The notes below the pieces were generated by a model, which was given only the letters and a program-made list of their open reading frames with translations, was not told the origin of the DNA and ran no database searches. From assembly GCF_002001015.1 (NCBI RefSeq), contig NZ_MUNO01000018.1, positions 1-64,000 of the forward strand: a DNA stretch of 64,000 nt, read 5' to 3'. Positions 28,066 through 37,032 of the stretch are shown here, piece after piece (position 1 is the first letter of the stretch; each line of letters begins with the position of its first letter). The position numbers and the translations under genes are program-made. This stretch comes from Polaromonas sp. A23 (lineage in GTDB: Bacteria > Pseudomonadota > Gammaproteobacteria > Burkholderiales > Burkholderiaceae_C).

Positions 28066-29850
28066 TCAGACGTTGAATTGCAGCGCGGCCAGCCGCGCGT
28101 AAATGCCGCCGCGCTCCACCAATTCAGCGTGGGTGCCTTGCTCCACCAGCCGGCCATGGTCCAGCACCAGGATGCGGTTGGCTTTCTGCACTGTGGCCAG
28201 GCGGTGCGCTACCACGAGTGTGGTGCGTTCCTTCATCGCCGACTCCAGCGCGGCCTGTACCATGCGTTCGCTCTCGGCGTCGAGCGCACTGGTGGCCTCG
28301 TCCAGCAGCAGCAGTGGCGGGTTTTTCAGCATGGCGCGCGCAATCGCAATGCGCTGACGCTGCCCGCCGGAGAGGCGCACGCCGCGCTCGCCGAGAAAAG
28401 TTGCGTAGCCCTCGGGCAGGGCGGTGATGAAGTCATGCGCAAATGCAGCCTGGGCCGCGGCCTTCACCTCGTCATCGCTGGCTTGGGGTTTGCCGTAGCG
28501 GATGTTCTCCAGCGCGCTGGTCGAAAAAATCACCGCGTCCTGCGGCACGATGCCGATACGCTGGCGCAGGTCATGCAGCGCCATGTCGGCGGTTCGCACG
28601 CCGTCCAGTTCGATGCTGCCCAAGGCCGGGTCGTAAAACCGCAGCAGCAGCTGAAACACTGTGCTCTTGCCCGCACCGCTGGGCCCGACGATGGCGACGG
28701 TCTCACCGGGCGCCACGCTAAGCGAAAAATCTGTCAGTGCAGCCTGCACCGGCCGCGACGGGTAGTGAAAGGTCACTGCTTTGAAATTGATAGCACTTCC
28801 CGACCGTACCACGGGGGCTGGTACCGGATTTGATGGTGAAGTCACGCGAGAACGCGTCTCCAGCAGCTCCATCAGGCGCTCCGTGGCACCGGCGGCGCGC
28901 AGCAGGTCGCCGTACACCTCGCCCAGCACCGCGGTGGCGCTGGCCAGAATGATCACGTACACCACGGTCTGGCCCAAGTGGCCGGCGCTGATTTCGCCGC
29001 GCATCACCGCCTGCGTTCCTTCATACAGTCCCCACAACAGCGACGCCGAGGTGGCGATGATGATGAAGGCCACCAGAACCGAGCGCGCCTTGCTGCGGCG
29101 CACGGCAGTGTTAAAGGCGTTGGTGGTGGACTCATCAAAGCGCGCAGTCTCGCGCGCTTCGGCGGTGTAGCTTTGCACCACTGGAATGGCATTGAGCACT
29201 TCGGCCGCAATGGCGCTGGAATCAGCCACCCGGTCCTGGCTGGCGCGCGAGAGCTTGCGTACACGCCTGCCAAACCACACCGTGGGCAGCACGATCAGCA
29301 CCAGACCGCCCAGCACCTGCACCATCAGGTAGGGGTTGGTCACCACCAGCATGCCCAGCGCACCCACGCCCATCACGGCATTGCGCAGCCCCATGCTGAG
29401 CGACGAGCCCACCACCGTCTGCACCAGCGTCGTGTCGCCGGTCAGGCGCGACAGCACCTCGCCGGTCTGCGTGGTTTCAAAAAACTCCGGGCTCTGCCGC
29501 ACCACATGCGAATACACCGCGTTGCGCAGGTCGGCCGTCACACGTTCACCGAGCCAGCTCACCATGTAGAAGCGGCCCGCCGAGAACAGGCCCAGCGCCG
29601 CCGCCACCGCAAACAGCTCAAAGAAGTGAGTGCGCAGTGCCATCAGTTGCTGGCCTTTGTCCCCCGCGCCCAGACCGCCGTCGATCAGGCCGCGCAGTGC
29701 CAGTGGAAACACCAGCGTGGCCACAGCCGCCATGACCAGGAAAAACATGGCTATCCCGATTCGGCCACGGTAAGGGCGCAGAAACGGCAACAGGCCCGAC
29801 AGCGAGCGGGGAGCACCCTTGGGTACGTTAGAAAGGGAGGAAGTGGCCAT
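28066..29850 (-). CDS. ABC exporter, fused permease-ATPase (MsbA/ABCB type)
   Basis: 594 residues: six-helix transmembrane domain (about 25-320) followed by a nucleotide-binding domain. NBD motifs: Walker A GPSGAGKST, Q-loop region RIGIVPQD, signature LSGGQRQRIAIARAM, Walker B LLLLDEATSALD and the H-loop VVAHRLATV. It would act as a homodimer that exports a lipid, peptide or drug; the substrate is unknown. The linker between the two domains (residues about 342-357) is encoded by a copy of the dispersed repeat. A LysR gene lies beyond its start, same strand, about 60 bases upstream. Confidence 0.94.
   Translation of the reverse strand: MATSSLSNVPKGAPRSLSGLLPFLRPYRGRIGIAMFFLVMAAVATLVFPLALRGLIDGGLGAGDKGQQLMALRTHFFELFAVAAALGLFSAGRFYMVSWLGERVTADLRNAVYSHVVRQSPEFFETTQTGEVLSRLTGDTTLVQTVVGSSLSMGLRNAVMGVGALGMLVVTNPYLMVQVLGGLVLIVLPTVWFGRRVRKLSRASQDRVADSSAIAAEVLNAIPVVQSYTAEARETARFDESTTNAFNTAVRRSKARSVLVAFIIIATSASLLWGLYEGTQAVMRGEISAGHLGQTVVYVIILASATAVLGEVYGDLLRAAGATERLMELLETRSRVTSPSNPVPAPVVRSGSAINFKAVTFHYPSRPVQAALTDFSLSVAPGETVAIVGPSGAGKSTVFQLLLRFYDPALGSIELDGVRTADMALHDLRQRIGIVPQDAVIFSTSALENIRYGKPQASDDEVKAAAQAAFAHDFITALPEGYATFLGERGVRLSGGQRQRIAIARAMLKNPPLLLLDEATSALDAESERMVQAALESAMKERTTLVVAHRLATVQKANRILVLDHGRLVEQGTHAELVERGGIYARLAALQFNV
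28781..28826 (+). repeat. copy F of the dispersed repeat, inside the ABC exporter gene
   Basis: TTGAAATTGA then TAGCACTTCCCGACCG at 28791, eight variable bases, GGGCTGGTACC. Antisense to the gene, in frame, encoding PAPVVRSGSAINF in the linker between membrane and ATPase domains. The most diverged of the seven copies, but aligned without gaps. Confidence 0.65.
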
Positions 29851-29909
29851 GACCGAGTTTAGTCGGCGTCTGTGACAAGGGAGTTAGCCGTGGCGGTGAG
29901 CCGTCTCTT

Positions 29910-30812
29910 TCAGGATGCGGCGGGCTTCCGGGTTTTTCGGGGCTTGCCAGCAGGCGGCGGCTTGGTCTGGGAGCCCGCGGCGACCTGTCTCAAGCCGGCC
30001 AGCGCCGGCGCCAGCACCGTCATGTCGGCATCGGCCGCATACACCGCATAGGCCGGGTACAAAAATTCCGGCGCGCCGGTCACGCGGTGCAGCCGGCCTT
30101 CCTGGATATACGGCCGAACCACGTTCTGCCGGAAATAACCAGCGCCGCCCACGGCCAGCAGGTATTCAAGCCCCAGCGGTCCGAGGCTGGACGACAGACC
30201 GACGCTGGACAACTCGGGAAACGCCAGACTGTGCTGCGCCGCAAATTCAGGGCCCCAGTCCACATACACATAGTCGGCCGCCTCGGGCGTCTGCGCGCCA
30301 GGCGTGGTCGTGACCAGCACCAGTTTTTCCTCGATCAGCAGCTCGATCCGGAGCCCGGGGCGTTGCCGCGGCGCGTAGGCGATGGCGATGTCCAGCGCAC
30401 CATGAGCCACCCGCTCCAGCAAGTCTTCTGCAACGCCAACTTCGGTTCGCAGGGCCAGATCAGGTGCGCCTTGGCGCATCCATAGCAGCCAGTCCAGCAG
30501 CAGCGGATGCCAGAGGCTGATTTCACAGCCCACTGTGACCAGCGCCCGACGCCCGGGTGGCACTGTCATCTGGTGGCGGGCTTGCTCCCAGACCTGCACC
30601 AGCGTCATGGCATGGCGAACAAACTGCTCGCCCGCCGCCGTCAGCGATGCGCCGGCCTTGTTTCGCACAAAAAGTTTACGGCCCAGCAAATCTTCCAGTG
30701 TCTTCACGCGTGCGCTGACGGCCGTCTGCGTGACGTGCAGCTGTTCGGCAGCTTGGGCAAAACTGTGGCTGGCAACGATCTCCAGAAAGGTACGGGCGAG
30801 GTTGATATCCAT
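29910..30812 (-). CDS. LysR-family transcriptional regulator
   Basis: 300 residues from the ATG at 30812; a TTG one codon earlier is also possible. N-terminal winged helix: ARTFLEIVASHSFAQAAEQL then HVTQTAVSARVKTLEDLLG (recognition helix). The effector domain from about residue 90 (VTVGCEISLWHPLLLDWLLW) is LysR-type. The last ~20 residues are lysine/proline-rich. It diverges from a 75-residue gene across a 153-bp AT-rich interval, a typical LysR regulator-target layout, so the small gene is the first candidate target. Confidence 0.92.
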   Translation of the reverse strand: MDINLARTFLEIVASHSFAQAAEQLHVTQTAVSARVKTLEDLLGRKLFVRNKAGASLTAAGEQFVRHAMTLVQVWEQARHQMTVPPGRRALVTVGCEISLWHPLLLDWLLWMRQGAPDLALRTEVGVAEDLLERVAHGALDIAIAYAPRQRPGLRIELLIEEKLVLVTTTPGAQTPEAADYVYVDWGPEFAAQHSLAFPELSSVGLSSSLGPLGLEYLLAVGGAGYFRQNVVRPYIQEGRLHRVTGAPEFLYPAYAVYAADADMTVLAPALAGLRQVAAGSQTKPPPAGKPRKTRKPAAS

Positions 30813-30879
30813 CAATAAACTCCGTTGCCGATGGTATTTTTAAAACAATATTTTTGCATTGAAATCAAATATAAGTCGT

Positions 30880-30908
30880 TTTACCTCTATCAGAGTAAAC
30901 CCTATACT
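30880..30908 (+). promoter_or_regulatory. sigma-70 promoter of the 75-residue protein gene
   Basis: TTTACC (30880-30885), 17-base spacer, TATACT (30903-30908), in the AT-rich divergent interval. Transcript would begin about 50 bases before the ATG at 30966. Confidence 0.6.
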
Positions 30909-30965
30909 TTCTTTCATGCCGCTGGACCGGCAAACCCGTTCAGGTCCAATTTGAAAGGAAGCTCC

Positions 30966-31193
30966 ATGACTCGCACCGCACTCTTCGCCAATGCCCAAGC
31001 CAACGGATCATCTGCTGGCCGGCGCTCCTCGCCGTCTTCCTCCCTGGTTCGCCAGGTGCTGGATTCGGCGAAAGTCATGCTCGCGACGCTGACCTTCGCG
31101 AACGATGCCGGGCAGCCTTCCGCCTGGTTGATGCCCTCCATCCGCCGCAACATGAGCGTTCGCGCCCAGCGGTTGATGCGCGCCGACTACTAA
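30966..31193 (+). CDS. small basic protein of unknown function
   Basis: 75 residues from the ATG at 30966, preceded by AAGGAAG at a good distance and by a strong promoter. The upstream in-frame extension to 30825 runs through AT-rich promoter sequence and is not credible. Serine/arginine-rich start, then a leucine/valine-rich helix (SLVRQVLDSAKVMLATLTF) and a basic end. No signal peptide, no recognised domain. Its promoter is shared with the divergent LysR gene. Confidence 0.7.
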   Translation: MTRTALFANAQANGSSAGRRSSPSSSLVRQVLDSAKVMLATLTFANDAGQPSAWLMPSIRRNMSVRAQRLMRADY

Positions 31194-31288
31194 GCAGTTT
31201 TCAGGCAGCCGCTGGCGGGGGTGACTCCGCTGGCCGGCTATCCGCTTGATGCGGCGCCAGGTCCTGCAACGAGAAGGACTGCCAGAGC

Positions 31289-31337
31289 GCTATTGATTTA
31301 ATAGCTGCTTGCGCAGGAAGGATAAGGGCTGGGGGCT
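31289..31337 (+). repeat. copy C of the dispersed repeat, intergenic
   Basis: GCTATTGATTTAA then TAGCTGCTTGCGCAGG at 31302, eight variable bases, GGGCTGGGGGC. Lies in the 285-bp interval between the 75-residue gene and the LOG-family gene. That interval otherwise shows nothing I can assign. Confidence 0.7.
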
Positions 31338-31478
31338 CAAAAGGCTTCAAGCTTTTGAGAAACTGAGCAACCTGCCCGATCGACACCCTAGACGTGTTGC
31401 GCCTGCCTCGGATTTCCAGGCGACGGCTATCCAATCTTCATTCGATCTTCTCTTCCCCGGCAGAGGGCGTGCGCTCTA

Positions 31479-32411
31479 TCAGTTCAGGCCCAGATCAGCA
31501 CTCAGCTGCCTGATCAGGTCGTCATTGGTTTCCGCGTACTTCAAAAACGACAACTCTTCTGCGTTGACGGTTTTCCGGTCCACCATGTCCTTCAAGCGCG
31601 CCTCAAGGCTGCGCCAGTGGGTCTGGCGATTGCCCAGCAGGTAAACGGGCACCTTCGTCAGTTGCCTGCTCTTGATGGTTTCAATGATTTGAAACAGCTC
31701 CCACTCGGTACCGGTTCCACCCGGCGCAATGACCATTGCTGCTGAGTGCTTGATCATGGCCGACTCGCGAACAGCCACACTGGAAAAAATCAAGCCATGT
31801 GTCACGTAAGCATTCAGCGCCGGTTTAGGGTCGCCGCCATAAGGCTTTGCAGGATCGCTGCCAGCTTTGCGGTCGTAGTAAGTCGTGTAGCCAACACTTG
31901 CTCCACCCGCTTCAACGGCCCCCTTGTTTCCGGCCTCCATGAGCCCAGGGCCAGCTCCGGTCATGATCGGGTACTTCTTGCCGTGTCGTTGAGTCCAGGC
32001 GTAGGCAAAGTTCCGGGTGTCCCGGTAGATCACGTCGTTGGCGACCTTGACCGCCTCGTTGCAGTTTTCTCCACGCGCATCGCAGGGGACATTCTTTTCC
32101 CTGATACGAGAGCTGCCATAGATAGTGACGAAGCCGAGGGGGAAATTTCGGGCCTTGAATGTGTCGGAGCAATACACGTCCTGGGCCACTTCCTTCAGCG
32201 GGACAATATTCTCAACACCCATGTAGGGTCCGATGTAGTCGGCGTTGGGAACGGCTGACCTGGATGTCGGGCAGGTGAGGCTCAGGCCGATGGACTCGAT
32301 CGGGGGCGTTGATGATTTTGCGGCGCCTGCGGGGGCCATTGCGGTCTGGCAGCCGGCAAGGCCCGCAACAAGAGTTGAAACCGCCAGCCATGGTAAGAGC
32401 TTGAATCGCAC
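31479..32411 (-). CDS. LOG-family protein with lipoprotein signal peptide
   Basis: 310 residues. The C-terminal two thirds is a LOG/TIGR00730 Rossmann domain: TGAGPGLMEAGNKGAVEAGG (residues about 150-169) and the catalytic PGGTGTEWE from residue 230. Family members are cytosolic cytokinin-nucleotide or purine-nucleotide phosphoribohydrolases. Unusually, the N-terminus is a lipoprotein signal: MRFKLLPWLAVSTLVAGLAGC, giving a Cys at residue 21, so the enzyme should sit on a periplasmic membrane face. An N-terminal extension of about 75 residues holds further cysteines (LTCPTSR, VYCSD, VPCDARGENC), compatible with disulfides outside the cytoplasm. Monocistronic. Confidence 0.85.
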   Translation of the reverse strand: MRFKLLPWLAVSTLVAGLAGCQTAMAPAGAAKSSTPPIESIGLSLTCPTSRSAVPNADYIGPYMGVENIVPLKEVAQDVYCSDTFKARNFPLGFVTIYGSSRIREKNVPCDARGENCNEAVKVANDVIYRDTRNFAYAWTQRHGKKYPIMTGAGPGLMEAGNKGAVEAGGASVGYTTYYDRKAGSDPAKPYGGDPKPALNAYVTHGLIFSSVAVRESAMIKHSAAMVIAPGGTGTEWELFQIIETIKSRQLTKVPVYLLGNRQTHWRSLEARLKDMVDRKTVNAEELSFLKYAETNDDLIRQLSADLGLN

Positions 32412-32700
32412 GTCATCTTCTCCTTGTACGGGACCAGTTACGTTTTTGAATCATGGAAGCAACGACCGTGCCGCCTTTCTTCCATCATCGACCTGCATAC
32501 AAATAAATGACGCCATGGTCTGCTCGTTGCCACATGGGTGGCTGAGGCGCCAGAACAAGCATAGCAAATCGCTACCTCAGGCCTTTCCCGTTGCGCGCCG
32601 GTTCATCGCCGGTTGCCGTCAGCTGCACTTTGCGGTGGCGCACGCTTCTTCCTAATGTCCTAATGCGATCCTGACGCCCCCGGTGTTACGCTGGCTCACC

Positions 32701-34200
32701 ATGAATGCGCACGAGCTTCCTGAATCAGGCACCCCTTCTGCCAGAAGCTGGACTGTCGTGGCGTTGCTGCTGGCCGCAGCCACTGCCACGGGGCTTGTAC
32801 TGGACCGCCATGTCTCGCTCACCAGTCTGGCCATGGTGTATGTACTTGCCGTGGTGATTGCCTCCTACCGGCTGGGATGGATCGAATCGACCGTCTGTGC
32901 GGTTGGGGCTGTCACGGCATTGAACTTCTTTTTTATGCCACCGCGCTGGACCTTTGTGGTTGACACCCGGGAGAACTTTATTGCGCTGGCCACCATGCTG
33001 GTGGTTGCCCTGGTCATCAGCCGGTTGGCCACCGGGCTGCGGCGTGAGACGGAAACAGCCCGTCTGAACGAGCGGCGGGCACGACAGTTGCAGGCCCTGG
33101 CGACGGAGCTTGCCGGCGTTGGTTCGCCGGAAGAAGTGTTGGTGCTTGGCCGGGCGGCCTTGAGCGCCGCCTTTGCAGGGCCTTGTTCGCTGGCCCTGGC
33201 GGATGCCAACAATGAACTGATACATGCAGATGCGCTGGATACTTCTGTGAAAGACGGCATGCGCCATTGCATGGTCGAAGCGGCAGTGCTTGGGCCGGGC
33301 ACCGGGCGCTGGCCGGGCCTTAACGCCTGGTACCTGCCTTTGGGCGACAAGGGACAGGTTACCGGCGCGGCCTGCGTGCAGCCTGCCCTGGCTGCGGATG
33401 AGGATGGCCGGCAGCATGCGCAGGCGCTGTGCTCCCTGTTGGCGCAAGCCGCGTGGCGTTTGCGTTTGACGTCCTCCATGCTGGCTGCGCAAAACGAGGC
33501 GCAACACAAGCAATTGCAAAACACCTTCCTGGCGGCGATATCGCACGACCTGCGCACACCGCTGGCGGCCATTGTTGGCGCAGCTTCATCGCTACAGACC
33601 CAGCGCGACAAACTCAGCCTGGCGGAGCAGGACCGCCTGCTGGGCAGCATCGCCGGCGAGGCAGCTCACCTGTCCACGGTGACCGAGAACACCTTGCAAC
33701 TCGTGCGGCTCACGACTTCGGCGCACGAACTCCAACGCGACTGGGAAGCCATGGAGGAGATCGTGGGCGCGGTGCTGGCACGGGTGCGCCAGCGTGACCC
33801 GGGCCGCCGTATCAAGTCCAGTGTGCCCGAGGGCTTGCCGCTGGTGAGGGCCGACCCGGTGCTGCTCGCGCAGTTGCTTGGTAACCTGCTTGAAAACGCG
33901 CTGAAGTACAGCGAAGGTCCGATTGACCTGGTCGTCCGCACCGGGCCTGGCGAACTGGTGGTCTCGGTCAAGGACAGGGGACCCGGCATCTCCGAGGCCG
34001 AGCAGCACACCGTTTTTGAGCCTTATGCCCGTGGTGACCACCCGGGCTCGCGTGGTGCGGGTCTGGGCCTTGCGGTGTGCCGGGCCATCGCCCAGGCGCA
34101 TGGCGGGCGCCTGACGCTCAGGCGGCGCAATGGCGGCGGCAGCAATTTTTCCTTGACCTTGCCGGTTGAGGCGCAGCCGCCACAAGGGGACTTGCCATGA
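32701..34200 (+). CDS. KdpD-like sensor histidine kinase lacking the KdpD N-terminal domain
   Basis: 499 residues from the ATG at 32701 (GTG at 32683 would add six). Four closely spaced membrane helices of the DUF4118 type fill residues 15-105, including the NFFFMPPRWTFVVDT segment seen in KdpD. A GAF-like region (about 125-245), a dimerisation/phosphoacceptor helix with His282 in AISHDLRTPLAAI, and an ATPase domain (LLGNLLENALKYS, DRGPGI, GAGLGLAV) follow. Real KdpD has about 400 further N-terminal residues with a Walker and a Usp-like domain; these are absent, and no KdpFABC pump is nearby. ATGA overlap with the regulator gene. Confidence 0.9.
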   Translation: MNAHELPESGTPSARSWTVVALLLAAATATGLVLDRHVSLTSLAMVYVLAVVIASYRLGWIESTVCAVGAVTALNFFFMPPRWTFVVDTRENFIALATMLVVALVISRLATGLRRETETARLNERRARQLQALATELAGVGSPEEVLVLGRAALSAAFAGPCSLALADANNELIHADALDTSVKDGMRHCMVEAAVLGPGTGRWPGLNAWYLPLGDKGQVTGAACVQPALAADEDGRQHAQALCSLLAQAAWRLRLTSSMLAAQNEAQHKQLQNTFLAAISHDLRTPLAAIVGAASSLQTQRDKLSLAEQDRLLGSIAGEAAHLSTVTENTLQLVRLTTSAHELQRDWEAMEEIVGAVLARVRQRDPGRRIKSSVPEGLPLVRADPVLLAQLLGNLLENALKYSEGPIDLVVRTGPGELVVSVKDRGPGISEAEQHTVFEPYARGDHPGSRGAGLGLAVCRAIAQAHGGRLTLRRRNGGGSNFSLTLPVEAQPPQGDLP

Positions 34201-34883
34201 CCTTGCGCGTGTTGGTCGTCGAGGATGACCGGGAGATCCGGGCCCTGATGCGGTCATCCCTGTCCGTGGAGGGCTTTGAGGTGCAGACCGCTGTGTCACT
34301 GAGCGAGGCCAGCGCCATGCTGGCCCATCACCTGCCCGATGTGGTTGTGCTGGACCTGGGCCTGCCCGACGGCGATGGCGTGGAGCTGGTACGCGAGCTG
34401 CGCAAGAGCAAAGCCATTCCCATCATCGTGGTTTCAGCCCGCCATCAGGAAGCGCAGAAAATCCAGCTGCTCGATGCGGGCGCTGACGACTACCTGACCA
34501 AACCCTTCAGCGTCGGCGAATTGCTGGCACGCATTCGCGTGGCGCTGCGTCACCGTGGCACAGCCCTGGCTGCAGCAGTGACTGTGCATGAGCTGGACGG
34601 CTTGCGCATCGACCTGCAGTCACACGTGGTGACGCTAGAGGGCGAGGCGGTACATTTGACGCCAACCGAATACAAGCTGCTGGCACGGCTGGTGCGCAGC
34701 GCCGGCCGGGTGGTCACGCACCGGCAGTTGCTGGTGGATGTCTGGGGTCCGGAATTTACCGAACACACCCATTACTTGCGGCTCTACATGGCCCAGCTGC
34801 GCGCCAAAATAGAGCGCGATTCGGCCGAACCGCGCCATCTCCTGACGGAAACCGGCGTGGGCTACCGCCTGGCGTCTGCTTGA
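34197..34883 (+). CDS. KdpE-like response regulator (OmpR family)
   Basis: 228 residues. Receiver domain with the phosphoacceptor Asp53 (VVVLDLGLPDGDG), the acidic pair EDD near residue 9, and the conserved Lys of YLTKPF near residue 102; then a winged-helix DNA-binding domain (LTPTEYKLLARLVRSAGRVV, HYLRLYMAQLRAKIE, TETGVGYRL). The sequence LRLYMAQLRAKIE is KdpE-like. Translationally coupled to the kinase and 67 bases upstream of kup, which is the obvious candidate target. Confidence 0.92.
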   Translation: MTLRVLVVEDDREIRALMRSSLSVEGFEVQTAVSLSEASAMLAHHLPDVVVLDLGLPDGDGVELVRELRKSKAIPIIVVSARHQEAQKIQLLDAGADDYLTKPFSVGELLARIRVALRHRGTALAAAVTVHELDGLRIDLQSHVVTLEGEAVHLTPTEYKLLARLVRSAGRVVTHRQLLVDVWGPEFTEHTHYLRLYMAQLRAKIERDSAEPRHLLTETGVGYRLASA

Positions 34884-34950
34884 TCCAGCGCATCCTTATG
34901 CGTTCCTGATGCTCCTGCGGCGACAGTGAGACCTTGTTCACTGTTGATGG

Positions 34951-36834
34951 ATGGTTATGACCAAGACTTCAAGCCGCGAGGGCGTGGCAGCGCTTACCTT
35001 GGGCGCCATGGGTGTGGTGTACGGCGACATCGGCACCAGCCCGTTGTACACCATGAAGGAGATTTTCAGCCACGGCACCGGCATTCCGTTGGACGCGGCG
35101 CATCTCATCGGTGCCACCTCTGTCATCTTCTGGGGCCTGATGATGGTGGTGACGCTGAAGTACGTGCTGCTGATCCTGCGCGCCGACAACCGCGGTGAAG
35201 GCGGCATCATGGCGCTGACTGCGCTGGCGGCCAAGGCGGCTGGCAAAACGCCGAGGAGGCGAGTGATGTTGCTGCTGGCAGGTGTTTTTGGCGCCGCCAT
35301 GTTCTACGGTGACAGCGTGATCACGCCGGCCATTTCGGTGCTCAGCGCGGTCGAAGGGCTGGAGGTTGTGACACCGGTACTCAAGCCCTACGTGCTTCCT
35401 GTTTCCATCGCGGTACTCATCAGCCTGTTTGCCGTCCAGCGTTACGGCACGGGAACGGTTGGCAAGCTCTTCGGGCCGGTGATTGTGGTCTGGTTTGGTG
35501 TGCTCGCCCTGGTGGGTGTTCTGCAGATCATCCAGCAGCCGGCCATTCTGGCGGCGCTCAATCCCCTGCATGCGTTTGCCTTTCTGCGGGCACAGGGCTG
35601 GCACATGTTTGTTGCGTTTGGGGCCATCGTGTTGGCCTTCACCGGTGCCGAGGCACTGTATGCCGACATGGGGCACTTCGGCAAGCGTCCTATTCAATTC
35701 GCATGGATGGGGCTGGTACTGCCGGCACTGACGATCAACTACATGGGGCAGGGTGCCCTGTTGATGCGTGACCCGTCCGCGCTGGAGAACCCTTTTTATC
35801 GCCTGTTTCCTGAGAGCTGGTTGATTCCCGCAGTGGTGTTGGCCACATTGGCTACGGTGATTGCCTCGCAAGCGGTGATTTCCGGCGCCTATTCAATGAC
35901 CAAGCAGGCCATGCAGCTGGGGCTGCTGCCGCGCATGCAGGTGCAGCACACCTCGGCCAAAGAGGCCGGGCAAATCTACATGCCTGAAGTCAACTGGCTG
36001 CTGCTGGTGGCGGTACTGTTGGCAGTTGTCGGTTTTGGCAGTTCGTCAGCCCTGGCCTCGGCCTATGGCATTGCGGTGACGGTGACCATGCTGGTGACCA
36101 CCGTGTTGACGTTCTTTGTGGTGCGCCATGCCTGGGGTTACCCGTTGCCTGTGGCGATTGCAGCAACCAGCGTTTTTCTGGCGCTCGATTTATTGCTGGT
36201 GATTTCGTGCTCGCTCAAGTTCTGGCAAGGCGGCTGGTTCCCGCTGGTACTGGGCGCAGCCATCTTCATCATCATGGCCACCTGGCGGCGCGGCCGTGAG
36301 CTGCTGATGGAGAGCATGCGGCGCGATGATCCCGAACTCTTGCCTTTCATTACGGCGCTGGCTGCGGATCGCACGCATCGCATCCCGCGCACCGCGGTTT
36401 ACGCCGTGGCGAACCCCGACACCGTGCCACAGGCGCTGATGCACAACCTCAAACACAACCAGGTGCTGCACGAGCGCAACCTGATTCTTACGGTGGTGTT
36501 TCAGGATGTGCCGTGGATACCGTTTGAGGAGCGGGTTCAGGTGACGCCGCTGGTGGCGGGCTTCTGGCGGGTACAGATCAACTACGGCTTCATCAATACA
36601 CCCGACATTCCGAAAGCGCTGGAACTCTGCCAGGCACAAGGCCTGCCCATCAACCTGTTCGAGACGTCTTATTTCCTCAGCCGCGAGATTGTGGTGCCGA
36701 CCAAAGGTGCCGGCATGGCGCACTGGCGTGAAGCACTTTTTGCGGTGATGTCGCGCAACGCCGGAAGTGTGGCTGCCTTCTTTCGCCTGCCCAACAATTG
36801 CGTGATTGAACTGGGGACGCGGGTGCAGATTTGA
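34951..36834 (+). CDS. kup: Kup-family potassium uptake protein
   Basis: 627 residues with 12 membrane helices in the first ~450 residues and a cytoplasmic C-terminal domain. Kup is a K+/H+ symporter. Signatures: [21 protein letters not shown] at the N-terminus, [33 protein letters not shown] (in part), [19 protein letters not shown] and [18 protein letters not shown]. The C-terminal part has the usual [18 protein letters not shown] end. It directly follows a KdpDE-like two-component pair on the same strand. Start could also be the second ATG at 34957. Confidence 0.96.
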   Translation: MVMTKTSSREGVAALTLGAMGVVYGDIGTSPLYTMKEIFSHGTGIPLDAAHLIGATSVIFWGLMMVVTLKYVLLILRADNRGEGGIMALTALAAKAAGKTPRRRVMLLLAGVFGAAMFYGDSVITPAISVLSAVEGLEVVTPVLKPYVLPVSIAVLISLFAVQRYGTGTVGKLFGPVIVVWFGVLALVGVLQIIQQPAILAALNPLHAFAFLRAQGWHMFVAFGAIVLAFTGAEALYADMGHFGKRPIQFAWMGLVLPALTINYMGQGALLMRDPSALENPFYRLFPESWLIPAVVLATLATVIASQAVISGAYSMTKQAMQLGLLPRMQVQHTSAKEAGQIYMPEVNWLLLVAVLLAVVGFGSSSALASAYGIAVTVTMLVTTVLTFFVVRHAWGYPLPVAIAATSVFLALDLLLVISCSLKFWQGGWFPLVLGAAIFIIMATWRRGRELLMESMRRDDPELLPFITALAADRTHRIPRTAVYAVANPDTVPQALMHNLKHNQVLHERNLILTVVFQDVPWIPFEERVQVTPLVAGFWRVQINYGFINTPDIPKALELCQAQGLPINLFETSYFLSREIVVPTKGAGMAHWREALFAVMSRNAGSVAAFFRLPNNCVIELGTRVQI

Positions 36835-36865
36835 GCGTGGGGCTGCGGTTGATGCGGCATGGATC

Positions 36866-36898
36866 CCCGGATCAGGCCTGCTCCGGACTTGATCCGGG
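36866..36898. repeat. palindromic GATCCGGG element behind kup
   Basis: Inverted repeat CCCGGATCA (36866-36874) / TGATCCGGG (36890-36898), with further GGATCC and GTCCGGGAT sequence at the flanks. It resembles dispersed GATC-CCCGGATCAAG type intergenic palindromes found in several proteobacteria. Lies in the 198-bp gap between kup and the methyltransferase gene and could also act in RNA 3'-end stability. Confidence 0.6.
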
Positions 36899-37032
36899 TC
36901 CGGGATGGCAACCGGGGCCTAACGCAAGTCCTGCGCAGCCAGCGTGTAGGAAAGCTGGTACATGCCCGTGATGCCCCCTGGCCATGCGCCAGAATTGCAT
37001 TTCACCAAGCGTATGTCGCGGTAAAGTGTGGC

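Noticed and set aside
28978..29862. 294-codon plus-strand ORF opposite the ABC exporter
   Set aside because: Antisense shadow of a well-supported gene; its composition is that of a reversed GC-rich reading frame.
31201..31434. 77-codon minus-strand ORF between the small protein and the LOG gene
   Set aside because: It reads through copy C of the repeat, has no ribosome site and no recognisable protein character.
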